Assembly (NCBI GenBank): GCA_900540175.1 | Contig: UQFG01000002.1 | Span: forward strand, 62,001 to 126,000 | Length of the DNA stretch: 64,000 bases | Origin: an uncultured Mollicutes bacterium | GTDB lineage: Bacteria > Bacillota_I > Bacilli_A > Acholeplasmatales > Anaeroplasmataceae | Direction of reading: 5' to 3' | Shown here: positions 10,351-17,522 of the stretch, piece by piece | How positions within the stretch are numbered: position 1 is the first letter of the stretch | Layout of the letters: each line of letters begins with the position of its first letter | Position numbers and translations under genes: made by a program | The notes under the pieces: model-generated | Databases searched by the model: none | Told to the model about the DNA's origin: nothing | The model's input: the letters and a program-made list of their open reading frames with translations, nothing else

Positions 10351-11355
10351 ATGAAAGAACTTTTAATCGAAAATTATCAACCTTTGTTATCGTTGGCCCA
10401 AACGCAGCAAGCCATCGGGTATGTAAAAGATTTCTTTGAAAAACACTTGGCCGCTTCCTTAGGGTTGGTGCGGGTAACGGCACCGCTTTTTCTGCTTCCT
10501 TCAACCGGATTAAACGACGAACTGACGGGAAAAGAAAAAAGAGTTTGTTTTTCGCTTGATAAAGTGGCTGAGGAAGTGGAAATCGTTCAGAGTTTGGCCA
10601 AATGGAAACGCCACGCCCTGGCCCGGTATGGATTCGCTCTGGGACAGGGGCTTTATGCGGATATGAATGCGATTAGGAAGGACGAGGAATTGGACTTTCT
10701 TCATTCGGCGTACGTCGATCAGTGGGACTGGGAAAAGATCATTACCAAAGAACAACGATCGTTGGATTATTTGAAAGAAACGGTTCGTACGATCTACCAA
10801 GTTTTAAAAGAAACCGAGGCGGCGCTTCATCAAATGTATCCGGTTTTATCGCCTGTTTTACCGGAAGACATTTATTTTATCACGACAACGGAATTAGAGG
10901 CGCTTTATCCCGATTTCGATCCGCGTCAAAGAGAGGATGCGATCTGCAAACAATACGGGGCTGTTTTTCTGATGCAGATCGGGTTACCGTTAAAAGACGG
11001 CAAGCCTCATGATGAACGGGCTGCCGATTACGATGATTGGCTTTACAACGGCGATCTTTTACTGTATTATCCGGTTTTAGATCAAGCCTTTGAACTGTCA
11101 TCGATGGGCATTCGAGTGGACGAACAGTCGTTGGTATGGCAACTTCATGTCAAAAACGAAACGGAAAAACTACAAAAACCGTACGCTCAAGATCTTCTTT
11201 CCGGCAAGCTGCCTTATACCATCGGCGGGGGAATCGGCCAGTCCAGAATGTGTATGTTTTTCTTAAAGAAAGTTCATATCGGCGAAGTTCAGGCATCGGT
11301 TTGGCCGGAAGAAGATCGATATAAATTGGCGGAAAAAAAGATTCCGTTGTTGTAA
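10351..11355 (+). CDS. asnA: Aspartate-ammonia ligase
   Basis: AsnA makes asparagine from aspartate and free ammonia with ATP cleavage to AMP, and is structurally related to class II aspartyl-tRNA synthetase. The protein has the expected 334 residues, with LVRVTAPLFLLP near the start, the RYGFALGQGLYADMNAIRKD segment, DQWDWEKI, and the C-terminal GGGIGQSRMCMFFL motif. ATG 10351 has GGAG eight bases upstream; an earlier in-frame ATG overlaps pyrG and lacks such a site. It lies 16 bases after pyrG and probably shares its transcript and CTP control, linking asparagine and pyrimidine supply. Confidence 0.95.
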   Translation: MKELLIENYQPLLSLAQTQQAIGYVKDFFEKHLAASLGLVRVTAPLFLLPSTGLNDELTGKEKRVCFSLDKVAEEVEIVQSLAKWKRHALARYGFALGQGLYADMNAIRKDEELDFLHSAYVDQWDWEKIITKEQRSLDYLKETVRTIYQVLKETEAALHQMYPVLSPVLPEDIYFITTTELEALYPDFDPRQREDAICKQYGAVFLMQIGLPLKDGKPHDERAADYDDWLYNGDLLLYYPVLDQAFELSSMGIRVDEQSLVWQLHVKNETEKLQKPYAQDLLSGKLPYTIGGGIGQSRMCMFFLKKVHIGEVQASVWPEEDRYKLAEKKIPLL

Positions 11356-11356
11356 A

Positions 11357-11385
11357 TTGCAATTAAAGCGAAAATGGAGTATAAT
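11357..11385 (+). promoter_or_regulatory. Promoter of tsaD
   Basis: TTGCAA (11357-11362) and TATAAT (11380-11385) are 17 bases apart, starting two bases after the asnA stop codon. tsaD and uppP can therefore be transcribed independently of pyrG attenuation. Confidence 0.75.
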
Positions 11386-11407
11386 GAAAAAACGGTGGTG
11401 AAGAAGT

Positions 11408-12406
11408 ATGTTGGTATTGGGTGTTGAAAGCAGTTGTGATGAAACGTCGGTGGCGATCGTCAAAGACGGAAAAGAAGTTTTATGCAATGTGATCCATTCG
11501 CAAATCGATGTTCATCAGCGTTTCGGCGGCGTCGTGCCGGAAATTGCTTCCCGTCATCATGTGTATCAAGTGTCCATGGTATTTGAGCGGGCTTTTCAAG
11601 AGGCGAAGATTCAGCCGGAAGAGATCGATTTGGTTGCGGTTACGCAAGGGCCTGGGTTGGTCGGATCGCTTTTGGTCGGGATCAATGCCGCCAAAACGTT
11701 TGCGATGTTGTACCGAAAACCGATCATCGGCGTTCATCATTTGGCCGGTCATATTTATGCCAACGCCATTGAACACGACATGCGTTTTCCGGCGGTTGCG
11801 TTACTGGTTTCCGGCGGAAATACCGAATTGATTTATATGAAAGACCATTTTGAGTTTGAAGTCATCGGACAAACGTTGGATGATGCGGTCGGAGAGGCTT
11901 ACGACAAAGTAGCCAGAGTCATCGGACTGCCTTATCCGGGCGGACCGGCGGTGGACCGTCTTTCGTTTTCCGGCAACGATACGTACGCCCTTCCGCGCGT
12001 TTATTTAGAGGCGGGATCGTATCATTTTTCCTTTTCCGGTTTGAAAAGTGCCGTGATTAATTTGGTTCATCAGGCTTTAAACCGTGGGGAAGAAATTCGA
12101 AAAGAAGACTTGTGTGCGTCTTTTCAAGCGGCTGTATCGCAGGTTTTGGTTGATAAAACGTTTGCTCTTGCAAAAGAAAAAAACGTTCAACAGATCATTG
12201 TAGCCGGGGGTGTATCGGCCAATCAAGGATTAAAAGAACGGTTTATGAAAGAGAATCCGGGCTTTGAGATTTGTATTCCGTCGATTCGTTACTGTACGGA
12301 CAATGCTGCCATGATTGCCGTTGCCGGGTATTATCAGTATCGAAAAACAAAACAAGCATCCGATTTTTCTATGAATGCCGATGCTTCTTTAGAATTATCA
12401 TACTAG
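11408..12406 (+). CDS. tsaD: tRNA t6A37 threonylcarbamoyltransferase TsaD
   Basis: TsaD transfers the threonylcarbamoyl group to A37 of ANN-decoding tRNAs, working with TsaB and TsaE. The ASKHA-fold protein of 332 residues starts GVESSCDETSVAIV and has the metal-binding histidines in HHLAGHIYA, the SFSGLKSAV segment, AGGVSANQGLKERF and the C-terminal CTDNAAMIA. GGTGG lies nine bases before the ATG. tsaB and tsaE are not in the window. It is followed nine bases later by uppP. Confidence 0.97.
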   Translation: MLVLGVESSCDETSVAIVKDGKEVLCNVIHSQIDVHQRFGGVVPEIASRHHVYQVSMVFERAFQEAKIQPEEIDLVAVTQGPGLVGSLLVGINAAKTFAMLYRKPIIGVHHLAGHIYANAIEHDMRFPAVALLVSGGNTELIYMKDHFEFEVIGQTLDDAVGEAYDKVARVIGLPYPGGPAVDRLSFSGNDTYALPRVYLEAGSYHFSFSGLKSAVINLVHQALNRGEEIRKEDLCASFQAAVSQVLVDKTFALAKEKNVQQIIVAGGVSANQGLKERFMKENPGFEICIPSIRYCTDNAAMIAVAGYYQYRKTKQASDFSMNADASLELSY

Positions 12407-12415
12407 GGGGAGACT

Positions 12416-13294
12416 ATGGATCAGTTGATTCAGATCGTAAAGGTTGTTTTATTCGGAATTGTCGAAGGAATCACCGAATGGCTTCCGATCAGCAGTACGG
12501 GGCATTTGATTTTATTGGAAGAAGTGTTGCAGGCCAAAGATCTTTTCTTGGGAAAAGAGGCCTTTTGGCAGTTTTTTTTAGTAGCGATTCAGTTGGGGGC
12601 CATTTTAGCGGTCATCGTTTGTTTTTTCAATAAACTCAATCCTTTTTTCGGAAAATCGCTTACTTCGTCGGGACCGAAAACCAAAGAAGAAAAAAAGCAG
12701 ATTTGGTTGTTGTGGGCCAAGGTTTTGATCGCCTGTCTTCCGGCTGCCGTCATCGGGTTGTTATTGGATGACTGGCTCGATGAACACTTGTACAATTCGA
12801 TTACGGTATCTATTACTTTGATCGTTTACGGTATTTTATTCATCGTGCTGGAAATATGGAACCGAAAAAGAACATTTCAAACGACCGAGATCGGGGCTTT
12901 GACGTTTAAAACGGCCTTTTTCATCGGAATGATTCAGTTGTTGTCGTTGATCCCGGGAACTTCAAGAAGCGGTGTGACGATCTTGGGGGCGATGTTGTTG
13001 CTGTGCAACCGAGAAGTTGCGGCGGAATTTTCTTTCTTTTTGTCGATTCCGGTCATGATCGGTGCATCGCTGTTAAAAGGAATCAAATATCTAATGACGG
13101 CCCCTGCCATTGCATCGTCGGATCTTTTATTGTTGTTGATCGGCTGTTTGGTGGCTTTTGTCGTTTCGCTTTTTGTGATTAAATTTTTAATGGCCTTCAT
13201 CAAAAAACATGATTTTAAACCGTTTGGTGTTTATCGGATCATTTTGGGAATTGTTTTAATCGGCTTATTTTTAGCGGGAATTCTTACGATTTAA
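12416..13294 (+). CDS. uppP: Undecaprenyl-diphosphate phosphatase
   Basis: UppP (BacA) dephosphorylates undecaprenyl diphosphate at the membrane to recycle the lipid carrier for peptidoglycan and other wall polymers; overexpression gives bacitracin resistance in other bacteria. The two signature regions are present, EGITEWLPISSTGHLIL at residues 17-33 and PGTSRSG near residue 180. The 292-residue protein has about eight membrane segments. AGGGGGAG precedes the start. It ends in a strong terminator, so tsaD-uppP is the transcript unit. Confidence 0.96.
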   Translation: MDQLIQIVKVVLFGIVEGITEWLPISSTGHLILLEEVLQAKDLFLGKEAFWQFFLVAIQLGAILAVIVCFFNKLNPFFGKSLTSSGPKTKEEKKQIWLLWAKVLIACLPAAVIGLLLDDWLDEHLYNSITVSITLIVYGILFIVLEIWNRKRTFQTTEIGALTFKTAFFIGMIQLLSLIPGTSRSGVTILGAMLLLCNREVAAEFSFFLSIPVMIGASLLKGIKYLMTAPAIASSDLLLLLIGCLVAFVVSLFVIKFLMAFIKKHDFKPFGVYRIILGIVLIGLFLAGILTI

Positions 13295-13327
13295 TGTTTG
13301 TAAATTTTTTTACAAACATTTTTTTAT
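13293..13327 (+). terminator. Rho-independent terminator after uppP
   Basis: AATGTTTGTAAA (from 13293) pairs with TTTACAAACATT (to 13320) around a four-base loop, followed by a T-run. The stem overlaps the uppP stop codon. Confidence 0.85.
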
Positions 13328-13333
13328 ATTTTC

Positions 13334-13342
13334 TGTTATAAT
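13334..13342 (+). promoter_or_regulatory. Extended -10 promoter of the DUF1576 gene
   Basis: TGTTATAAT is a perfect extended -10 element 21 bases before the start codon; no good -35 box is visible at the usual distance, where terminator sequence lies. Confidence 0.55.
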
Positions 13343-13363
13343 GAACTTGAAAGCGGTGATCGG

Positions 13364-14686
13364 ATGCAACGGTTTTTAAAGTATTTGAAAAGCAATCTTT
13401 ATTTGGATGTTTGGGTCGTTCTTTTCTTTTTGCTGAGTTTCGGCATTGAACCGATTTTAGGAATCAAAGACGGGTTTGTCTTTGACCCGATCCGGCAAGT
13501 ATTTAAAGGATACGTAACGATTATTTGTTCTTCCTCCATTTTGATAACCGACTATGTTTACATTGCCGGTTTGGGAGCGACTTTTTTCAATGTCGCTACC
13601 ATATTGATGCTGAATTTACTGTTGATCAAAAAAATGAAGATCCGCATGAACGGGCCGGTTTATGCCGGAGTGGTCATGATTTGCGGGTTTTCGTTTTTCG
13701 GTAAAAATCTGTTCAATACGCTTCCGATTTATTTGGGAATATACTTATTTTCCCTATTCCGCAAGATTTCATACAAATCTTGTATCATCGCTTTGCTTTT
13801 TTCGACAGGAATTTCGCCGTTGGTCAGTTATTGTTTTTTCGGGTTCGGATTGCCGCTATACTACGCCTTGCCGCTTGGAATATTCTGCGGTATGCTGGCC
13901 GGATTCCTTATTCCTGCGTTTTCCTCACATACGCTCGTTTTTCACGAGGGATTTAATCTTTACAATACCGGTTTTGCCTTAGGCGTTTTATCGGCTTTGT
14001 TTTATGCTTTTTTCAATTTTATCGGTTGGGACGTAAAAACAGTTGAACTGTACGATTATTCTTCGTCACTCATCTTTCATATTCTGTTACCGGTCTTGTC
14101 GCTTGTTTCGATTTTTATTGCCGCAATCGGCGATAAAAAAGTTTTTCAAACGTACCGGGAGTTATGGCAGACATCCGGTCGGTTGGTTACGGATTATGTC
14201 AAAGAGTTTAAAGAAGAAGCCGTTTTGTTGAATTTCGGTTTGATCGGACTTCTCCTGTCTTTGATCAGTTTCGTCTTTTTTGTACCGATGAACGGCATTA
14301 TTTTCGGCAGTGCCCTTTCGATCTTGGGGTTTGCCGGATTCGGGTTGCATATCCGTAACGTCCTTCCGGTATGGATCGGTGCGGGCGTTGCGATCGCTCT
14401 TTCCATGTTGATTCAGAAGAATTACACATTGGAAATCACGACGATCGTGGCATTTGTTTTTGCCAGCGGTCTGGCTCCGATATCGGGACGATACGGGATT
14501 GTTTACGGGTTTGTCGGCGGATTGATCCACATTATCTTAACGCCGCTGATGATTTTGTTTCAAGGTGGATTTGATCTTTACAACAACGGCTTTTCAGCCG
14601 GATTCGAGGTGGCCATTTTATGTGTTGTGGCGGAAAAAGTAGTAGGAAGAGGAAAACGGTATGCAAGAGAATCAGAAAGTGAGTAA
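13364..14686 (+). CDS. DUF1576 polytopic membrane protein with internal duplication
   Basis: A 440-residue integral membrane protein with about twelve hydrophobic segments, recognised as the DUF1576 family of unknown function. Two similar blocks, HEGFNLYNTGFALG near residue 192 and QGGFDLYNNGFSAGF near residue 405, sit at matching places in the two halves, suggesting that the protein arose by duplication, as in many transporters. It overlaps the next gene by 26 bases and is followed by a PAP2 phosphatase, so the three are translationally coupled. A transport or lipid-linked role is possible but unproven. Confidence 0.75.
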   Translation: MQRFLKYLKSNLYLDVWVVLFFLLSFGIEPILGIKDGFVFDPIRQVFKGYVTIICSSSILITDYVYIAGLGATFFNVATILMLNLLLIKKMKIRMNGPVYAGVVMICGFSFFGKNLFNTLPIYLGIYLFSLFRKISYKSCIIALLFSTGISPLVSYCFFGFGLPLYYALPLGIFCGMLAGFLIPAFSSHTLVFHEGFNLYNTGFALGVLSALFYAFFNFIGWDVKTVELYDYSSSLIFHILLPVLSLVSIFIAAIGDKKVFQTYRELWQTSGRLVTDYVKEFKEEAVLLNFGLIGLLLSLISFVFFVPMNGIIFGSALSILGFAGFGLHIRNVLPVWIGAGVAIALSMLIQKNYTLEITTIVAFVFASGLAPISGRYGIVYGFVGGLIHIILTPLMILFQGGFDLYNNGFSAGFEVAILCVVAEKVVGRGKRYARESESE

Positions 14687-14999
14687 AATTATAGAAGAAG
14701 TAACATTGTTCTTTTTGGAACAAGGCGCTTCGGATTTGAATATTCGTATTAAAAAGGAGCGGTTGAAGGTATCTTTGATTTTCGATTGTAAGGGCATCAC
14801 CCAAGCCTCGTTGGAACAAATCCGCAAAGGCTTTAAACAAAAGCGCCAACAATATGCCGAACTGTACGGATGGGAATTGTTGGGACAAGGCGATCTGGAT
14901 CACGAGTGGGAATTGATTTCGACATTAATCGATTACTGCAGTTACTTTTTTAAAGAGGAAAGGTTTTATTTGAATTTGGTGAGATATGAGAAAAGTTAA
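14661..14999 (+). CDS. Uncharacterised 112-residue protein overlapping the DUF1576 gene
   Basis: A small soluble alpha/beta-looking protein of no family I recognise. It starts inside the end of the DUF1576 gene, with AGGAAGAGG upstream of ATG 14661, and its own end overlaps the PAP2 gene start by 14 bases. Overlap on both sides argues that it is real and works with its neighbours. The pattern of alternating charged and hydrophobic residues with a FLEQGASDLNI-like start suggests a compact domain. It could be a cytoplasmic partner of the DUF1576 protein; this is inference from position. Confidence 0.65.
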   Translation: MQENQKVSKIIEEVTLFFLEQGASDLNIRIKKERLKVSLIFDCKGITQASLEQIRKGFKQKRQQYAELYGWELLGQGDLDHEWELISTLIDYCSYFFKEERFYLNLVRYEKS

Positions 15000-15678
15000 T
15001 TGGAAATTGGCATTGAAAATAAGCGGTGTCTTGCTTTGTGCGTTTATTTTTATTTTATTTGCGGTATTGATTTTGCAAAACGATTTAAATCCGCTTGCTT
15101 TAGATATTGCGGCCCGTGATTTTTGTTACGATATTCGGGGTGAAAAATACGGTTTTTGTTATTGGTTTTTCCGCTTGATTACGGAGTTTGGAAATTTTTA
15201 TGTTATCGGTTTGATTGTCATCGTCATGATTGTTTGGACAAAATGCGATTACCGAGCGATTTTACTGATGTTGGGGCTGTTTTGTTCGGTCCTTTTGAAC
15301 ATTGCCTTAAAAGGGATGTATATGCGTGAACGTCCATTTGCTGATCTAAGGTGGATGAACGAATCTTCCACCAGTTTTCCCTCGGGTCATTCGGCAGCGG
15401 TCGGTTTTCTTTATCCGTTTATCATTTATGTTGTCTTTCATACAAATATCCGCCTGTTTGTCAAACGGATTCTTTACGGAGTTTGTATCGTTTTGATCGT
15501 TTTGGTTATGTTTTCCAGAATGATTTTGGGTGTTCATTATTTGTCCGACGTTTTGGCGGGCTTAGCGGTAGGAATTATGGTTTCTTGTGTGTTTATGCAA
15601 CTTTACAAGGTTTGCGTCCGCTATGATTTTATGACGGTGGGACTGTTTGAAAAAATTAAATCGGATCGTAAGAATTGA
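14986..15678 (+). CDS. PAP2-family membrane phosphatase
   Basis: A 230-residue integral membrane phosphatase of the type 2 phosphatidic acid phosphatase superfamily, which hydrolyses lipid phosphates or undecaprenyl diphosphate at the outer face of the membrane. All three active-site motifs are seen: KGMYMRERP (Kx6RP), FPSGHSA (PSGH) and SRMILGVHYLSD (SRx5Hx3D). About six hydrophobic segments are present. It overlaps the preceding small gene and runs tail-to-tail into the CRP-like gene with a 23-base overlap. The exact lipid substrate is unknown; carrier-lipid recycling would fit the nearby uppP. Confidence 0.88.
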   Translation: MRKVNWKLALKISGVLLCAFIFILFAVLILQNDLNPLALDIAARDFCYDIRGEKYGFCYWFFRLITEFGNFYVIGLIVIVMIVWTKCDYRAILLMLGLFCSVLLNIALKGMYMRERPFADLRWMNESSTSFPSGHSAAVGFLYPFIIYVVFHTNIRLFVKRILYGVCIVLIVLVMFSRMILGVHYLSDVLAGLAVGIMVSCVFMQLYKVCVRYDFMTVGLFEKIKSDRKN

Positions 15679-16222
15679 TGCTTTTACGGAAGGCGTATTC
15701 TTTTAATCGCGGATAGGAAAAAATTTTAATCAGACGGTTTTCTTTTGATAAAATCTGTTCTCTTGTCAAATGCGAAAACGCAGCCGTTAATTCTTTTTTG
15801 GAAAGATGAAGATAGGATAATAGTGCCGATATGGGAATGGGCAGATAATAAGAAGGCCGATCGGAAAGATAGACCAAATAACGACTCAACCGAAGAAGCG
15901 GATCACTCATCAATAAAAGTTCGGTATGCCGTTGTTCTTGTTGAAACATGGTTGCAAGTTGATTGAAATACGGTTCGGGATCGGCTAAAATTTCTTCTTT
16001 GCTGTAGATGGCAACCACGGTATTTTGCGTTGCGGTATACTGTCCTTTGGTAAAAGAAGAAGCAAACAGATCGTCTAAGAATAAAGTATCTTTGGCTTGA
16101 TAATGTTTGACGGTGGTTTCGTTTTCAAAGGTGATTTGACCTTTTTTGATTTGAACGATGCCGTCTATTTTTTGATTTTCAAAGTATAAAACGGTTCCTC
16201 TTTTCAACGTTTGTTCTTTCAT
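15656..16222 (-). CDS. CRP/FNR-like transcriptional regulator
   Basis: A 188-residue protein whose first 110 residues look like the cyclic-nucleotide-binding beta-roll of the CRP/FNR family (GTVLYFENQKIDGIVQIKKG at the start) and whose last 50 residues resemble a winged helix (ALLSYLHLSKKELTAAFSHL). It lacks the conserved nucleotide-contact RxS motif and the FNR cysteines, so the ligand is unknown. The ATG is unusual: only eight bases separate it from the T-run of a terminator, with no ribosome site or promoter seen. Expression may need read-through. The family call is moderate because the domain is divergent. Confidence 0.65.
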   Translation of the reverse strand: MKEQTLKRGTVLYFENQKIDGIVQIKKGQITFENETTVKHYQAKDTLFLDDLFASSFTKGQYTATQNTVVAIYSKEEILADPEPYFNQLATMFQQEQRHTELLLMSDPLLRLSRYLVYLSDRPSYYLPIPISALLSYLHLSKKELTAAFSHLTREQILSKENRLIKIFSYPRLKEYAFRKSINSYDPI

Positions 16223-16230
16223 AAAACTTT

Positions 16231-16265
16231 AAAAAAAGCCAAGCTTTTTACAGCTTGGCTTTTTC
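16231..16265 (-). terminator. Rho-independent terminator after the activase operon
   Basis: Read on the minus strand, AAGCCAAGCT pairs with AGCTTGGCTT around a short loop and is followed by TTTTTT. The stem overlaps the stop codon at 16248-16250. Confidence 0.8.
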
Positions 16266-17522
16266 GTCCTCCTTTATTTTTTCTCTGGCAATGGAAAGCA
16301 TCAATTTAATTCTGTTTTCCTGATTGACTTTTGTTGCCGACGGATCATAATCGATCGCGACGATGTTGGCATTCGGATGAATGGATTTGATTTTTTTCAT
16401 AACACCTTTGCCGCAAATATGATTGGGCAGACAACCGAACGGCTGTGCACAGACGATGTTTTCGTAGCCGATTTCAACTAGTTCCATCATTTCGGCGGTT
16501 AAAAGCCATCCTTCTCCCATTTTCGTTCCGTGGGATAAGATTCCTTCGGAAAGATCTTTGGTATGCGAGAAGTATTTCATCGGTGTTATCTTGGTTTTAC
16601 CGATGCTTTCGATCATCAGTTTTTCACGGCGTTTCAAATACCAGATCAACAGTTTGCAAATTATTTTTTTGGAAAGTCCTTTACCGTAAAACTGCCGATC
16701 GTAGATGGAATTATACAAACAGTAAAGAATAAATCCATATAATCCGGGTACCATGACTTCGGCTTGTTGAGACACTAAAAATTCTTCTAAGTGATTGTTG
16801 CCAAGAGCGGCGTATTTGACATAGATTTCTCCGACAATGCCCACTTTCGGAATCTGGTGGGATAAATCCAGTTTCAAATAATCAAAATCTTTGGCCATGG
16901 CATTTAAATTGCGTTTTAAATCGCGATAAGAAACACCTCGATTGTTTTCGAATTGCTCCTTAATTTTTTTGATCCACTGTTCGGCACAGGTTTTCGCAGC
17001 TTCTTTTTCAACGACATACGAGCGGGTTTTATTGTATAAATACATGAGTTGATCGCCGTACGTCATCGCAGCCGCCACTTTTTTCAAAAGCGGATATGTG
17101 ATTCTAAGGCCGCTGTCTTTTTCCAAATTAGAAGCATTTAACGATACGACGGGAATAAATCCGTAACCTTTTTTATCCAACGCTTTTCTTAACAAATGAA
17201 TATAATTGGATGCCCGACAACCGCCGCCCGTTTGGGTAATCAATAAAACGATTTGGTTTAGATCCTTTCGGTGATTGAGGTTGTCGATGAATTGGCCGAT
17301 GACCAAAAGAGCCGGATAACAAGTATCGTTATGCACGTATTTTAATCCTTCTTCGACAACGCTCGGCCCTTCGTTGTTCATGATTTCCACTTTATAGCCG
17401 GATTGAATCAACGCCTTTTCAAACAAGGCCATATGAAACGGCAGCATGGAAGGAATCAAAATGGTATGGGTCTTTTTCATCTCAGCCGTGAATTTAGGGT
17501 ATTCTTTGATTTCGTCGGTCAT
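16248..17522 (-). CDS. 2-hydroxyacyl-CoA dehydratase D-component-like protein
   Basis: A 424-residue protein resembling the HgdB/BcrC-type half found at the C-terminal end of large activase proteins of Bacillota. It begins with PHMxLFE-like text (LPFHMALFEKALIQSGYKVE), has conserved cysteines in HNDTCYPALLVIGQF, QTGGGCRASNY and AQPFGCLPNHICGKG that could hold an iron-sulfur cluster, and ends in a helical tail. Its ATG overlaps the stop of the upstream activase gene by four bases (ATGA), a tight coupling. In many relatives both parts form one protein of about 1,400 residues. The reaction is unknown for this subgroup. Confidence 0.75.
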   Translation of the reverse strand: MTDEIKEYPKFTAEMKKTHTILIPSMLPFHMALFEKALIQSGYKVEIMNNEGPSVVEEGLKYVHNDTCYPALLVIGQFIDNLNHRKDLNQIVLLITQTGGGCRASNYIHLLRKALDKKGYGFIPVVSLNASNLEKDSGLRITYPLLKKVAAAMTYGDQLMYLYNKTRSYVVEKEAAKTCAEQWIKKIKEQFENNRGVSYRDLKRNLNAMAKDFDYLKLDLSHQIPKVGIVGEIYVKYAALGNNHLEEFLVSQQAEVMVPGLYGFILYCLYNSIYDRQFYGKGLSKKIICKLLIWYLKRREKLMIESIGKTKITPMKYFSHTKDLSEGILSHGTKMGEGWLLTAEMMELVEIGYENIVCAQPFGCLPNHICGKGVMKKIKSIHPNANIVAIDYDPSATKVNQENRIKLMLSIAREKIKEDEKAKL

